From Burkholderia sp. MS389 (GTDB lineage Bacteria; Pseudomonadota; Gammaproteobacteria; Burkholderiales; Burkholderiaceae), in NCBI RefSeq assembly GCF_016899425.1, contig NZ_CP045994.1, positions 992,001-1,056,000 on the forward strand: a stretch of DNA of 64,000 nucleotides, written 5' to 3'. Under the pieces are notes generated by a model. The model was given only the letters and a program-made list of their open reading frames with translations. It was not told the DNA's origin and did not search any database. The position numbers were made by a program, and so were the translations under genes. Positions within the stretch are counted from its first letter, which is position 1. Each line of letters begins with the position of its first letter. Below, piece by piece: positions 48,518-58,545 of the stretch.

Positions 48518-49732
48518 TCAGTCGTCGCGCAGGAACAATTCCTGCAGGTCGTTGAGAAAACGCTGGCCGAGCGGCGTCGGCGCGATTTGCGTGAAATCGC
48601 GCGTGATCAGCCCACGCCGTTCCGCTTCCTTCAACGCCGGCTCGATCGTGCTCATCGGCAGGCCCGTCCGTTCGACGAAGCTGTGCACGGGAAAGCCCTC
48701 GACGAGCCGCAGCATATTCAGCATGAATTCGAACGGCAGGTCGCGCGCGCCGACTTCACGCTCTTCCTGCACGGCCGTGCCGGCCTTCGCCTGTTCGATG
48801 AAGGTTGCCGGATGCTTGTAGCGCGCTTGCCGCAGGACCCGGTTCGGGAACGACAGCTTCGTGTGCGCGCCCGCGCCGATCCCGAGATAGTCGCCGAAGC
48901 GCCAGTAGTTCAGGTTGTGCTTGCACTGATGATTCGGCTTCGCGTACGCGGATACTTCGTAGCGCCCGTAGCCGGCGTCGGCCGTGCGCGCGTGGATCCA
49001 TTCCTGCATGTCGGCCGACGCGTCGTCGTCGGGGACGACCGGCGGAAACTTCGCGAACAGCGTATTCGGCTCGAGCGTCAGGTGATACAGCGACAGGTGC
49101 GGCGGCGCGAACGACAGCGCGGTCTCGATGTCGGTGCGGCATTCGTCGAGCGTCTGGTTCGGCAGCGCGAACATCAGGTCGAGGTTGAAGTTGTCGAAGT
49201 TCTTCGCGGCGATCTCGACGGCCGCGCGGGCCTGCGCGGTGTCGTGAATCCGGCCGAGCGCCTTCAGGTGCGCTTCGTTGAAGCTCTGGATGCCGACCGA
49301 CAGGCGGTTCACGCCGCTTGCGCGGAACTGCGCGAACTTCGCGGCTTCGAAGGTCCCCGGGTTCGCCTCGAGCGTGATCTCGGCATCGGCGTCGAGCGGC
49401 AGCAGCGCGCGCACGTCGGACAGCATCCGGTCGAGGCCGGCCGCCGACAGCAGGCTCGGCGTGCCGCCGCCGATGAACACGGTATGCACCTGCCGACCCC
49501 ACACGAGCGGCAGCGCCTGCTCGAGGTCGGCGCGCAACGCGTCGAGATAGTCGGCTTCCGGAAACCGTTCGCCTTTCCATTCATGCGAGTTGAAATCGCA
49601 GTACGGGCACTTGCGCACGCACCACGGGAAATGCACGTACAGCGCGAGCGGCGGCAGCGACGTGAGGCGCACCTGGCCGGGCGACGTGAAGGTCGCGACG
49701 ACGCGCGCACCGGTGTCCGAAGCCTGGCTCAT
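48518..49732 (-). CDS. hemW: Radical SAM haem chaperone HemW
   Basis: HemW (earlier miscalled HemN-like coproporphyrinogen oxidase) is a haem-binding radical SAM protein thought to insert haem into respiratory enzymes. The 404-residue protein has the iron-sulphur motif HFPWCVRKCPYCDFNSHEW (Cys-x3-Cys-x2-Cys, about residues 33-51). FIGGGTPSLL, GVNRLSVGIQSFNEAHL and a C-terminal HemN_C region (LPFEFMLNMLRLVEGFP) follow. The start overlaps the rdgB end by four bases, so it is coupled to rdgB. Confidence 0.94.
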   Translation of the reverse strand: MSQASDTGARVVATFTSPGQVRLTSLPPLALYVHFPWCVRKCPYCDFNSHEWKGERFPEADYLDALRADLEQALPLVWGRQVHTVFIGGGTPSLLSAAGLDRMLSDVRALLPLDADAEITLEANPGTFEAAKFAQFRASGVNRLSVGIQSFNEAHLKALGRIHDTAQARAAVEIAAKNFDNFNLDLMFALPNQTLDECRTDIETALSFAPPHLSLYHLTLEPNTLFAKFPPVVPDDDASADMQEWIHARTADAGYGRYEVSAYAKPNHQCKHNLNYWRFGDYLGIGAGAHTKLSFPNRVLRQARYKHPATFIEQAKAGTAVQEEREVGARDLPFEFMLNMLRLVEGFPVHSFVERTGLPMSTIEPALKEAERRGLITRDFTQIAPTPLGQRFLNDLQELFLRDD

Positions 49733-50355
49733 GCTTCCTCCGCGAGCCGCGCGAGCAACGCCTTCAGCGCCAGCGCGCGATGGCTGTGCGTGTTCTTCAC
49801 TGCAGGCTCGAGTTCGGCGGCCGTCGCGCCGAGCGACGGCAGGTAGAAATACGGGTCGTAGCCGAATCCGTGTTCGCCGCGCGGCGTATCGACGATCTCG
49901 CCGGCCCAGCGCCCTTCGGCGAATAGCGGTTCCGGATCGTCCGCATGGCGAACGAGCGCGAGCACGCAGCAGTAGTACGCACGCCGGTCGGCGACGCCGC
50001 GCAGCTGCTCGACGAGATACCCGTTGTTCGCCGCGTCGCCCTTGTCGCGGCCCGCGCGCTGCGCATAGCGCGCCGAATAGACGCCCGGCGCGCCGCGCAA
50101 CACGCGCACGCACAGGCCGGAATCGTCGGCGATCGCCGGCAGTCCGGTGAGCCGCGACGCATGGCGCGCCTTGGTCAGCGCGTTCTCGATGAACGTACCG
50201 AACGGCTCTTCCGCCTCCGGCACCGCGAGGTCGCCCTGCGGGACGATCTCGATGCCGACCGTCGAGAACAGCGCGGTGAATTCGCGCAGCTTGCCCGCGT
50301 TGTTCGACGCGAGAACGATGCGCGACAGCGGCGCGACGGTGCGGTCGTCAGGCAT
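49729..50355 (-). CDS. rdgB: XTP/dITP diphosphatase RdgB
   Basis: RdgB removes inosine and xanthosine triphosphates from the nucleotide pool. The 208-residue protein has the family motifs [16 protein letters not shown] near residue 14, [24 protein letters not shown] around 75-98 and [10 protein letters not shown] near 165. [10 protein letters not shown] is near the end. I start at the ATG 50355, which overlaps the rph stop by eight bases; a GTG three codons upstream is possible. rph-rdgB-hemW is a common proteobacterial operon. Confidence 0.95.
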   Translation of the reverse strand: MPDDRTVAPLSRIVLASNNAGKLREFTALFSTVGIEIVPQGDLAVPEAEEPFGTFIENALTKARHASRLTGLPAIADDSGLCVRVLRGAPGVYSARYAQRAGRDKGDAANNGYLVEQLRGVADRRAYYCCVLALVRHADDPEPLFAEGRWAGEIVDTPRGEHGFGYDPYFYLPSLGATAAELEPAVKNTHSHRALALKALLARLAEEA

Positions 50356-51088
50356 GGCTCGCACCCAGGACCTCTTTCTGCAACCGCACGAGCTCGGCGA
50401 TCCCGCCCTGCGCGAGGTCGAGCAGCGCGTTCATCTCGGCGCGCGAGAACGGCACGCCTTCGGCCGTGCCCTGGACTTCGACGAAGCCGCCCGCGCCGGT
50501 CATCACGACGTTCATGTCGGTGTCGCAGCGCGAATCTTCCGCGTAGTCGAGGTCGAGCACGGGGGCGCCTTCGTACACGCCGACCGAGATCGCGGCGACG
50601 TGGTCGGTGATCGGCGAGCGCGTGAGCTTGCCGGCCGCGATCAGCTTCGACACGGCGTCGTGCGCGGCGACGAACGCGCCGGTGATGCTGGCCGTGCGCG
50701 TGCCGCCGTCGGCCTGGATCACGTCGCAGTCGATGTGGATCGTGCGCGGGCCGAGCGCCTCGAGATCGAACACCGCGCGCAGCGCGCGGCCGATCAGGCG
50801 CTGAATTTCCTGCGTGCGGCCCGTCTGCTTGCCGCGCGCCGCTTCACGGTCGCTGCGCGTGTGGGTCGCGCGCGGCAGCATCCCGTATTCGGCGGTCAGC
50901 CAGCCTTGCCCGCGCTCGCGCAGGAACTCGGGCACGCGCTCGGCGACGCTGGCGGTGCACAGCACCTTGGTGTCGCCGAATTCGACCAGCACGGAGCCTT
51001 CGGCGTGTTTCGTGTAGTGGCGCGTGAGGGCGACCTTGCGCAGTTCGTCGGCGCGGCGGCCGCTCGGGCGGGAAACGGAAGACGTCAT
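50348..51088 (-). CDS. rph: Ribonuclease PH
   Basis: RNase PH trims tRNA 3' ends by phosphorolysis. The 246-residue protein begins [19 protein letters not shown]. It contains [18 protein letters not shown] near residue 34, [17 protein letters not shown] near 61, the conserved [14 protein letters not shown] near 90 and [19 protein letters not shown] near 120. These are standard for an active hexameric enzyme. It heads the rph-rdgB-hemW unit and is divergent from yicC, with about 170 bases of shared promoter region between them. Confidence 0.97.
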   Translation of the reverse strand: MTSSVSRPSGRRADELRKVALTRHYTKHAEGSVLVEFGDTKVLCTASVAERVPEFLRERGQGWLTAEYGMLPRATHTRSDREAARGKQTGRTQEIQRLIGRALRAVFDLEALGPRTIHIDCDVIQADGGTRTASITGAFVAAHDAVSKLIAAGKLTRSPITDHVAAISVGVYEGAPVLDLDYAEDSRCDTDMNVVMTGAGGFVEVQGTAEGVPFSRAEMNALLDLAQGGIAELVRLQKEVLGASHA

Positions 51089-51260
51089 GGGGAAATCGCG
51101 GAAGGAGAGGAAACCCCGATTTTAGCGCCGAACGGCGGGCGTCCCCGGCGGGGTGGTCCGCAAAAATGGGATAATGCGCGCTTCCCGCCCCGCGCTTTCC
51201 GATGCGCCGGGCGCCTCGATGTATTCCCGCCCGCGAGGGCACCAGACGGCGAGACGAACC

Positions 51261-52184
51261 ATGATCTACAGCATGACGGGCTACGCGAGCGCGACGCGCG
51301 AACTCACGACGGCCGCCGGCAACGGCGGCACCAGCGTGTCGGTCGAACTGCGCACCGTGAACTCGCGCTTCCTCGATCTCAATTTCCGGATGCCGGACGA
51401 CGTGCGCGCGTGCGAACCCGCGCTGCGCGAAATGCTGATGAACAAACTGTCGCGCGGCAAGGTCGACGTGCGCATCAACCTGCAGCGCGGCGAGCAAAGC
51501 ATCGGCGCGGGCGCGCTGAACCAGTCGGCGCTCGGCCAGCTTGCCGATCTCGAACGCGCGGTGCTCGATTCGTTCCCGGGCGTCGGCCGTCTGCGCGCGG
51601 GTGAAATCCTGCGCTGGCCCGGCGTGCTCGCCGAGGCCGGCGTGTCGGCCGACGCGATCCGCGACGCCGTGCTCGCCTGCGGCAAGGAAGCGATCGGCGA
51701 GCTCGTCGTCGTGCGTTCGCGCGAAGGCGCGCAACTGGCGACGATGCTGCTGTCGAACGTCACCGAGATGGAGGCGATCGTCGCGCGCATCACGCCGCTC
51801 GTACCGGAGCTGATCGCGAAGCACCAGCAGAAGATCGTCGAGCGGCTGCAGGAAGCGCTCGGCCTCGCGGCGCCCGAAGGCGGCTCGACGGTCGTCACGC
51901 GCGAGGAAGCCGCGGAGCGCATCCGTCAGGAAGTGACGATGTACGGGATCCGGATCGACATCGCGGAAGAACTGTCGCGGCTCACCGCGCACCTGAACGA
52001 AACGCGTCACGTGATCGAGAAGGGCGGCCGCGTCGGCAAGCGTCTCGATTTCATGATGCAGGAACTGAATCGCGAAGCGAACACGCTCGGCTCGAAGGCG
52101 GCGGCGAAGGAATTGGCCGACGCGTCGATGGCGCTGAAGCTGCTGATCGAGCAGATGCGCGAGCAAGTGCAAAACCTGGAGTAA
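51261..52184 (+). CDS. YicC family endoribonuclease
   Basis: The 307-residue protein starts MIYSMTGYASATRELTTAAG and has the family blocks ELRTVNSRFLDLNFRMPDD, VTREEAAERIRQEVTMYGIR and the closing GKRLDFMMQELNREANTLGSK region. E. coli YicC has been shown to be an endoribonuclease affecting small RNA turnover; the family is widely conserved. I start at the ATG 51261 (MIYSM), as upstream in-frame codons lack family resemblance. The gene precedes gmk, a typical yicC-gmk-rpoZ-spoT order. Confidence 0.92.
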   Translation: MIYSMTGYASATRELTTAAGNGGTSVSVELRTVNSRFLDLNFRMPDDVRACEPALREMLMNKLSRGKVDVRINLQRGEQSIGAGALNQSALGQLADLERAVLDSFPGVGRLRAGEILRWPGVLAEAGVSADAIRDAVLACGKEAIGELVVVRSREGAQLATMLLSNVTEMEAIVARITPLVPELIAKHQQKIVERLQEALGLAAPEGGSTVVTREEAAERIRQEVTMYGIRIDIAEELSRLTAHLNETRHVIEKGGRVGKRLDFMMQELNREANTLGSKAAAKELADASMALKLLIEQMREQVQNLE

Positions 52185-52976
<792 letters not shown>

Positions 52977-53034
52977 CGCGGGGCACGAGGGACATAAGGT
53001 AGAATAAGGACTATATTCAGAAGGAATTACCAAC

Positions 53035-53238
53035 ATGGCTCGCATTACCGTCGAAGACTGCCTGAAGCAAATCCCGAATCGCTTCGAACTGGCGCTCGCC
53101 GCCACCTATCGCGCGCGGCAGCTCGCGCAAGGCCATACGCCGAAGATCGAAAGCCGCGACAAGCCGACCGTCGTCGCGCTGCGCGAAATCGCCGCCGGCC
53201 AGGTCGGCGTCGAGATGCTGAAGAAGGTGCCGGTGTAA
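53035..53238 (+). CDS. rpoZ: RNA polymerase omega subunit
   Basis: RpoZ stabilises the β' subunit and forms part of the ppGpp site in proteobacteria. The 67-residue protein begins [20 protein letters not shown] and has the conserved [22 protein letters not shown] ends the helical core. Location between gmk and the (p)ppGpp synthetase/hydrolase gene is the standard arrangement. Confidence 0.97.
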
Positions 53239-53301
53239 CGCGCATCCGGCCCGTTCCAGCCATGTAGTCCACGCGCGCAACGACTCGACCTGGAGGCGAA
53301 T

Positions 53302-55668
53302 ATGAGCACCACCCCATCGTCCGCCTCCGCGGATTCGACCACCGAAGCCACGGCCCAGTCGCCTGCGCGCCAGTACATCGACGCGGTCCTCGAACAGTCC
53401 TTCCGGCATTTGTTCGGGCCGACCGCCACGCCGGAGCAACCGCGCAAGCACGGCGTCGTTTCGATCGCGAAACTGACGGCCGCGCTTGCCGAGTATCTCG
53501 CTCCGGACGAAATCAAAGAGGTCAAGGCGGCGTTCCACTTCAGCGACGAAGCCCACCTCGGTCAATATCGCCAGAGCGGCGAACCCTACATCACCCATCC
53601 CGTCGCCGTCGCGGAAATCTGCGCCGGCTGGAAGCTCGACGCACAGGCCGTGATGGCCGCGTTGCTGCACGACGTGATGGAAGACCAGGGCGTGACCAAG
53701 AACGAGCTGGCCGAGCGGTTCGGCCCGAAGGTCGCCGAACTGGTCGACGGCCTGTCGAAGCTCGACAAGATGGAATTCCGCAGCCGCGAGGAAGCGCAGG
53801 CGGAAAACTTCCGCAAGATGCTGCTCGCGATGGCGCGCGACGTGCGCGTGATTCTCGTCAAGCTCGCCGACCGCCTGCACAACATGCGCACGCTCGGCGC
53901 GGTGCCGATGGAAAAGCGCCGCCGCGTCGCGCGCGAAACGCTCGACATCTACGCGCCGATCGCGCACCGGCTCGGGTTGAACAACACGTATCGCGAGCTG
54001 CAGGACATGAGCTTCGCGAACTTCAACCCGCATCGCTACGCGACGCTCGAGAAGGCCGTGAAGGCCGCGCGCGGCAACCGCCGCGAAGTGATCAGCAAGA
54101 TCCTCGAGGCCGCGCAGCGCGCGATGGCCGACGCGAAGATCGACGCCGAGATCACCGGCCGCGAGAAGACCATCTACAGCGTCTACCGCAAGATGCGCGA
54201 CAAGCAACTGTCGTTCTCGCAGGTGCTCGACGTGTACGGCTTTCGGGTCGTCGTCGACGGCCCGCTCGACTGCTACACGTGCATCGGCGCGCTGCACGCA
54301 CTGTACAAGCCCGTACCCGGCAAGTTCAAGGATTACATCGCGATCCCGAAGATCAACGGCTATCAGTCGCTGCACACGACGCTCGTCGGCCCGTTCGGCG
54401 CGCCGATCGAGTTCCAGGTACGCACGCGCAAGATGCACGAGATCGCCGAGGCAGGGGTCGCCGCGCACTGGCTGTACAAGAACGGCAGCGCCGATCTCAG
54501 CGACGTGCAGAAGCGCGCGCACCAGTGGCTGAAGTCGCTGCTCGACATCCAGAGCGAAGCGGGCGATTCGAGCGAATTCCTCGAGCACGTGAAAATCGAC
54601 CTGTTCCCGGATGCGGTCTACGTGTTCACGCCGAAGTCGAAGATCATGGCGCTGCCGCGCGGCGCGACGGCGCTCGATTTCGCGTATTCGATCCACAGCG
54701 ATCTCGGCAACCAGTGCGTGGCCGTGAAGATCAACAACGAGCTGCTGCCGCTGCGCACCGAGCTGAAAAGCGGCGACATCGTCGAGGTGATCACCGCGCC
54801 GTATTCGAAGCCGAACCCCGCGTGGCTCGGCTTCGTGCGTACCGGCAAGGCGCGCTCGGCGATCCGCCACTACCTGAAGACGATGCGCCTGAACGAGTCC
54901 GTGCAACTGGGCGAGCGGCTCGTCGACCAGAGCCTGAAGGGCTACGGTCTCGCGCTGGCCGACGTCGAGCCGGAGGTGTGGGAGAAGCTCGTGCAGTGGA
55001 CGGGCAACAAGAGTCGTCAGGAAATTTTCGCGGATATCGGCCTCGGTCGTCGCGTCGCCGCGGTGATGGCCAAGCGCATCGAAGTGTTGATGAGCGGCCG
55101 CGACGCGGACGACGATCTGCCGAAGTCCGAGCGGCATCCCGCGCATCATGCGCCGCCGGTCGTGATTACCGGCACCGAAGGGATGTCCGTGCAGTTGTCA
55201 GCATGCTGCCGCCCGATCCCGGGCGATGCGATCATGGGTTACATCGGCATCGGTCTGGGCATGGCGATTCATACGACGGATTGCCGTGTCGCGCAGCGCA
55301 TCCATCGCCGCGATCCGGGCCGCTGGATCGACGTCGAATGGGCGCCGCAGCCGGGCCGCCTGTTCGATGTCGCGGTGAAGGCGCTCGTGAAGAACACGAA
55401 GGGCATCTTCGCGCGCGTCGCGGCGGACATCACGTCGGCCGACGCGAACATCGTTCATATCGCGATGGACGAGGATCTGACGCACGAGTCGACGGTGCTG
55501 CGCTTCGTGATCCAGGTCAGCGACCGCGTGCATCTCGCGAACGTGATGCGGCGCGTGAGAACCAATCCGGACGTGATGCGGATCATGCGCGAGCGTTCGA
55601 CCGACGACGGCGCGCATGCACGCCATGACGGCGGCATGCGTATCGAGCGCGAGCGGCAGGATTACTGA
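53302..55668 (+). CDS. spoT: Bifunctional (p)ppGpp synthetase/hydrolase (Rsh/SpoT type)
   Basis: This 788-residue protein both makes and degrades (p)ppGpp. The N-terminal HD hydrolase domain (about 75-230) has an intact HDVMEDQGVTK near residue 122. The synthetase domain (about 285-400) has KMRDKQLSFSQVLDVYGFRVVV and INGYQSLHTTLVGPFGAPIEFQVRT. A TGS domain (about 440-500, VFTPKSKIMALPRGATALDF) and a C-terminal ACT domain (about 690-765) follow. A 45-residue N-terminal Ser/Thr/Ala-rich extension is unusual. Because both active sites look intact it is probably the housekeeping SpoT-like enzyme. Directly upstream are rpoZ and gmk. Confidence 0.95.
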   Translation: MSTTPSSASADSTTEATAQSPARQYIDAVLEQSFRHLFGPTATPEQPRKHGVVSIAKLTAALAEYLAPDEIKEVKAAFHFSDEAHLGQYRQSGEPYITHPVAVAEICAGWKLDAQAVMAALLHDVMEDQGVTKNELAERFGPKVAELVDGLSKLDKMEFRSREEAQAENFRKMLLAMARDVRVILVKLADRLHNMRTLGAVPMEKRRRVARETLDIYAPIAHRLGLNNTYRELQDMSFANFNPHRYATLEKAVKAARGNRREVISKILEAAQRAMADAKIDAEITGREKTIYSVYRKMRDKQLSFSQVLDVYGFRVVVDGPLDCYTCIGALHALYKPVPGKFKDYIAIPKINGYQSLHTTLVGPFGAPIEFQVRTRKMHEIAEAGVAAHWLYKNGSADLSDVQKRAHQWLKSLLDIQSEAGDSSEFLEHVKIDLFPDAVYVFTPKSKIMALPRGATALDFAYSIHSDLGNQCVAVKINNELLPLRTELKSGDIVEVITAPYSKPNPAWLGFVRTGKARSAIRHYLKTMRLNESVQLGERLVDQSLKGYGLALADVEPEVWEKLVQWTGNKSRQEIFADIGLGRRVAAVMAKRIEVLMSGRDADDDLPKSERHPAHHAPPVVITGTEGMSVQLSACCRPIPGDAIMGYIGIGLGMAIHTTDCRVAQRIHRRDPGRWIDVEWAPQPGRLFDVAVKALVKNTKGIFARVAADITSADANIVHIAMDEDLTHESTVLRFVIQVSDRVHLANVMRRVRTNPDVMRIMRERSTDDGAHARHDGGMRIERERQDY

Positions 55669-55829
55669 CGTTGACGCGCGCGGCGGTGGGCGCGGGCGGA
55701 TTCGATGATCGACGGACGGCGGCTTATGGCCGCCGTTTTCATTGGGGCTGTCGAAAGCGCGTGCGATGATGCCGGCGCTTTGCCGAGCGCGTGCGGGGTG
55801 AGGGTGCGAACGAGGGAGGCGGGCGCAAA

Positions 55830-55866
55830 AAGAAAAAGGGCTTTCCCGGAGGAAAGCCCTTTTAAG
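55830..55866 (-). terminator. Terminator downstream of the tRNA-Arg cluster
   Basis: Read leftwards, AAAAGGGCTTTCC pairs with GGAAAGCCCTTTT (a long hairpin with a short loop), then a T-rich tail, just 3' of the last tRNA-Arg gene. Confidence 0.88.
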
Positions 55867-55867
55867 G

Positions 55868-55944
55868 TGGCGCGGCTGGCAGGATTCGAACCCACGACCC
55901 CTTGGTTCGTAGCCAAGTACTCTATCCAACTGAGCTACAGCCGC
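55868..55944 (-). tRNA. tRNA-Arg(ACG), copy 3 in transcription order
   Basis: Acceptor GCGGCTG pairs with CAGCCGC, then G and encoded CCA. The anticodon arm CTTGGCTACGAACCAAG carries anticodon ACG, whose A is normally edited to inosine by TadA to read CGU, CGC and CGA. The sequence is identical to the other two copies. Confidence 0.97.
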
Positions 55945-56005
55945 ACGCAAAACGGTACTGCTTCAACTGTCGGAACCTTCTGCGATGGGAAGGCCCCCAA
56001 AAAAG

Positions 56006-56082
56006 TGGCGCGGCTGGCAGGATTCGAACCCACGACCCCTTGGTTCGTAGCCAAGTACTCTATCCAACTGAGCTACAGCCGC
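56006..56082 (-). tRNA. tRNA-Arg(ACG), copy 2 in transcription order
   Basis: Identical to its neighbours over all 77 bases including the encoded CCA. The spacer to copy 3 is about 60 bases. Confidence 0.97.
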
Positions 56083-56148
56083 ACGCAACAACAAACTTCT
56101 ACTGCTTCGAACTGAAAGGGCCTTCGGTTCGGAAGGCCCTCGAAAAAG

Positions 56149-56225
56149 TGGCGCGGCTGGCAGGATTCGAACCCACGACCCCTTGGTTCGTAGCCAAGTA
56201 CTCTATCCAACTGAGCTACAGCCGC
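56149..56225 (-). tRNA. tRNA-Arg(ACG), copy 1 in transcription order
   Basis: First gene of the triple array, with the same 77-base sequence. A TATACT box read leftwards at 56239-56244 is at the right distance to drive the whole array. Confidence 0.97.
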
Positions 56226-56238
56226 ACGCAGAAGCGGA

Positions 56239-56244
56239 AGTATA
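56239..56244 (-). promoter_or_regulatory. -10 box of the tRNA-Arg array
   Basis: TATACT on the minus strand ends 14 bases before the first tRNA, giving a short leader; the -35 region is not consensus-like. Confidence 0.55.
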
Positions 56245-56354
56245 GCAGAGTCGTATAAAAAGGGAAGCCTTATTCGCGAATTTGGTGCCATGGCCTTGGC
56301 CGGCCGCCCATCGTGTACCCTTGAGGGATCAGTCATCCACGTTGAATCTGCATC

Positions 56355-56918
56355 ATGAACAAGGCGTTTGTCAAAGAGTCGGACGGTGACGACGACGATC
56401 TCGACCAGGCTCAACCCGCGATTCCGGCGGGCGCGAAGAACTACATCACGCCGGCCGGCCACAAGCGGCTGAGGGACGAGTTGCTGAACCTGATCGACGT
56501 CGAACGTCCCGAGGTCGTGCGGCTCGTGTCGTGGGCGGCCTCGAACGGCGACCGGTCGGAAAACGGCGACTATATCTACGGCAAGCGGCGGCTTCGCGAG
56601 ATCGATCGCCGCATCCGCTTCCTGACGAAGCGGCTCGACCTTGCGGAAGTCGTCGACGCGAGCCGGCAGGAGAACGTCGACCAGGTGTTCTTCGGCGCGA
56701 CGGTCGATTACGAGACGCCGGACGGCGAGGATCACACGGTGACGATCGTCGGGATCGACGAGGTCGATCTCGACCGCGGCTGCGTCAGCTGGATCTCGCC
56801 GGTCGCGCGTGCGCTGATCAAGGCGAAGATCGGCGACACCGTCACGCTGATGACGCCGGCCGGCCCGCAGCCGATCGACATACTCGACGTCCGGTATCCG
56901 GCGCGGGGCGACGCCTGA
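56355..56918 (+). CDS. greB: Transcription elongation factor GreB
   Basis: GreB rescues backtracked RNA polymerase by stimulating transcript cleavage. The 187-residue protein has an acidic N-terminal extension (KESDGDDDDLDQAQP), then ITPAGHKRLRDELLNLID. The coiled-coil tip has the typical acidic pair in SNGDRSENGDYIYGKRRLREIDRR (about 63-86). The C-terminal FKBP-like domain has TVDYETPDGEDHTVTIVG and MTPAGPQPIDILDVRY. The presence of SENGDYIYGK and the tip acidic residues indicates GreB rather than GreA. It diverges from the tRNA-Arg array. Confidence 0.94.
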   Translation: MNKAFVKESDGDDDDLDQAQPAIPAGAKNYITPAGHKRLRDELLNLIDVERPEVVRLVSWAASNGDRSENGDYIYGKRRLREIDRRIRFLTKRLDLAEVVDASRQENVDQVFFGATVDYETPDGEDHTVTIVGIDEVDLDRGCVSWISPVARALIKAKIGDTVTLMTPAGPQPIDILDVRYPARGDA

Positions 56919-56944
56919 CTGGCGGCCCGCGCGCCGCGACCAGG

Positions 56945-56971
56945 AAATAGCGCCCCGATGGGGCGCTTCGT
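56945..56971 (+). terminator. Probable terminator of greB
   Basis: GCGCCCC-GAT-GGGGCGC is followed by a T-rich but interrupted tail (TTCGTCTTTC), 30 bases past the greB stop. Confidence 0.65.
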
Positions 56972-57001
56972 CTTTCGGCGTATGGCGAACGGGCCGGTCG
57001 C

Positions 57002-58147
57002 TCAGAAGCGGTGACGCAGGCCGGCCGTGACCGCGATCTGCTTGTTGGTCGACGACGCGGCGCCCAAGCCGTTGATGTTGGCGCCGAGGTCCAGTCCGTC
57101 GGTGTTGACCTTCTGGAACTCGCCCTGCAGGTACACGTCGGTGCGCTTCGATAGCGCGTAGTCGGCTTGCAGGTTGAACTGGTGCCAGGTCGGCTTGTCG
57201 CCGGACAGGCGGCCCTGGGTGTACGTGTAGGAGCCGGCGAACGACAGGGCCGGCGTCAGCGCGTAGCGGCCGTTGACCTCATAGTTGCTGAAGCGCCCGG
57301 TATCGCCGAGGCCCGTGATGCCGCCCGCCACGCCCGATTGGCCGGCGCTGATCGCGCGAAGGCCGGTCAGGCGCGTCTGGGTGAACACGAAGCCGACCGT
57401 GGCGGGGCCGAACCCGTAATTGAGGCCGGCGCCCCAGGTGCGCTGCACGCGCGACGCGAAGGTCCAGTCGCCGGTGACCGCGCCCGGATCGGACGCGGCC
57501 TGCGCGAGCGCGTTCACGTCGCTGTTCAACTGCAAGTAGGCCGCGGCAAGGTTGAAGCCGAGGTAGCTGTACGACACGCCGCCGCTGTACGCGCGGTTGT
57601 TCGCGAACGCCGACGAGTTGGAGAATCCGTACAACGCACCGAACTTGAGGCCGCCGTAGTTCGCGCTCTGATACTTGACCGAGTTGTTGATCCGGAACGA
57701 GTTGTTGAGGTTGTCGTTGTCGAACGGGTGAGCAAACTGGGTGCCGCCATACTGGGTACCGGTCAGCGACAGCGGCCCGAGATAGTCGACGACGCTGTCG
57801 TACTGCCGGCCCAGCGTCAGCGAACCGTAGGTGTTGTGCGCAAGCCCGACGAACGCTTGCCGGCCGAATTCGCGACCGTTCTGCTTCAGCGCGCCGTTGT
57901 TGATGCCGAAACCGTTTTCCAGCGTGAAGATGGCTTTCAGGCCGTCGCCGAGATCTTCGGTGCCGCGCAAGCCCCAGCGGCTGCCGTTGATCGAACCGCT
58001 CGTTTCCTGCCAGGCGCTGTGGCCGCCCTGATTGTTCGTGTAAGTGATGCCTGCGTCGATCAGGCCGTACAGCGTCACGCTGCTTTGTGCATGGGCGGCG
58101 CTAACGAATACACCCGACAACGCGGCGACGATCAGGGTCTTGTTCAT
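57002..58147 (-). CDS. Gram-negative general porin (OmpC-like, trimeric)
   Basis: The 381-residue precursor has a signal peptide (MNKTLIVAALSGVFVSAAHA) and mature start QSSVTLYGLIDAGITYT, typical of Burkholderia porins. The remainder has alternating β-strands with a conserved SRWGLRGTEDLGDGLKAIFTLENGF (about 57-81) and the L3-like region. It ends with a C-terminal strand VTAGLRHRF whose last Phe is the BamA recognition residue. It is expected to form a 16-strand trimeric channel for small solutes. I start at MNKTL (58147); an upstream Met adds six residues. Confidence 0.93.
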   Translation of the reverse strand: MNKTLIVAALSGVFVSAAHAQSSVTLYGLIDAGITYTNNQGGHSAWQETSGSINGSRWGLRGTEDLGDGLKAIFTLENGFGINNGALKQNGREFGRQAFVGLAHNTYGSLTLGRQYDSVVDYLGPLSLTGTQYGGTQFAHPFDNDNLNNSFRINNSVKYQSANYGGLKFGALYGFSNSSAFANNRAYSGGVSYSYLGFNLAAAYLQLNSDVNALAQAASDPGAVTGDWTFASRVQRTWGAGLNYGFGPATVGFVFTQTRLTGLRAISAGQSGVAGGITGLGDTGRFSNYEVNGRYALTPALSFAGSYTYTQGRLSGDKPTWHQFNLQADYALSKRTDVYLQGEFQKVNTDGLDLGANINGLGAASSTNKQIAVTAGLRHRF

Positions 58148-58533
58148 GGATCTGTCTCCAAACACGATGATGTCGATCGAACCTGGGGCGGACGGCCGTG
58201 CTTCGTTTGATGCTGTCGCCGGCGCCGCAGAACGGCGGTGCGCGTATCAGAAATCCATTTGCAGTGTACGAAGTGTGCGGAGCGAGGGCGGTTCACGCTT
58301 TAAGAAACAGTGTGTTTTGAAATCCGCAAAAATCGGGAAAGTCGCGCAACCGATTGCCACGCAAGGGTTCGCTGCGGCGCAGCAAATGGAAATAACGATC
58401 AGGACTGCGTAGAGGGCGTTGCGCGTTTGCGACGGACGGTCAGCGGCCGGCGGGAGCGGCTATAGCCCGATTATTGACACATCGGCAATAGAGGTTTGTG
58501 TGGAGCATGGATAATGAAAGGTGGTTCTCTCGC
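58148..58533. other. Upstream region of the porin gene and of a probable small RNA
   Basis: About 385 bases without a credible open frame. The AT-richer spots near 58305-58345 probably hold the porin promoter, read leftwards. TTGACA near 58474 is an isolated -35-like hexamer whose spacing to the TATACT at 58534-58539 is far too long. Confidence 0.45.
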
Positions 58534-58539
58534 TATACT
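58534..58539 (+). promoter_or_regulatory. -10 box of a probable small RNA
   Basis: TATACT, seven bases upstream of the first hairpin of the predicted transcript; the -35 region is weak (ATAATG at 17 bases), so an activator or an alternative sigma factor may be needed. Confidence 0.45.
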
Positions 58540-58545
58540 GCGATC

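Noticed and set aside
55868..56225. CRISPR-like spaced repeats
   Set aside because: The repeated 77-base units are full tRNA-Arg genes with cloverleaf folding and CCA ends.
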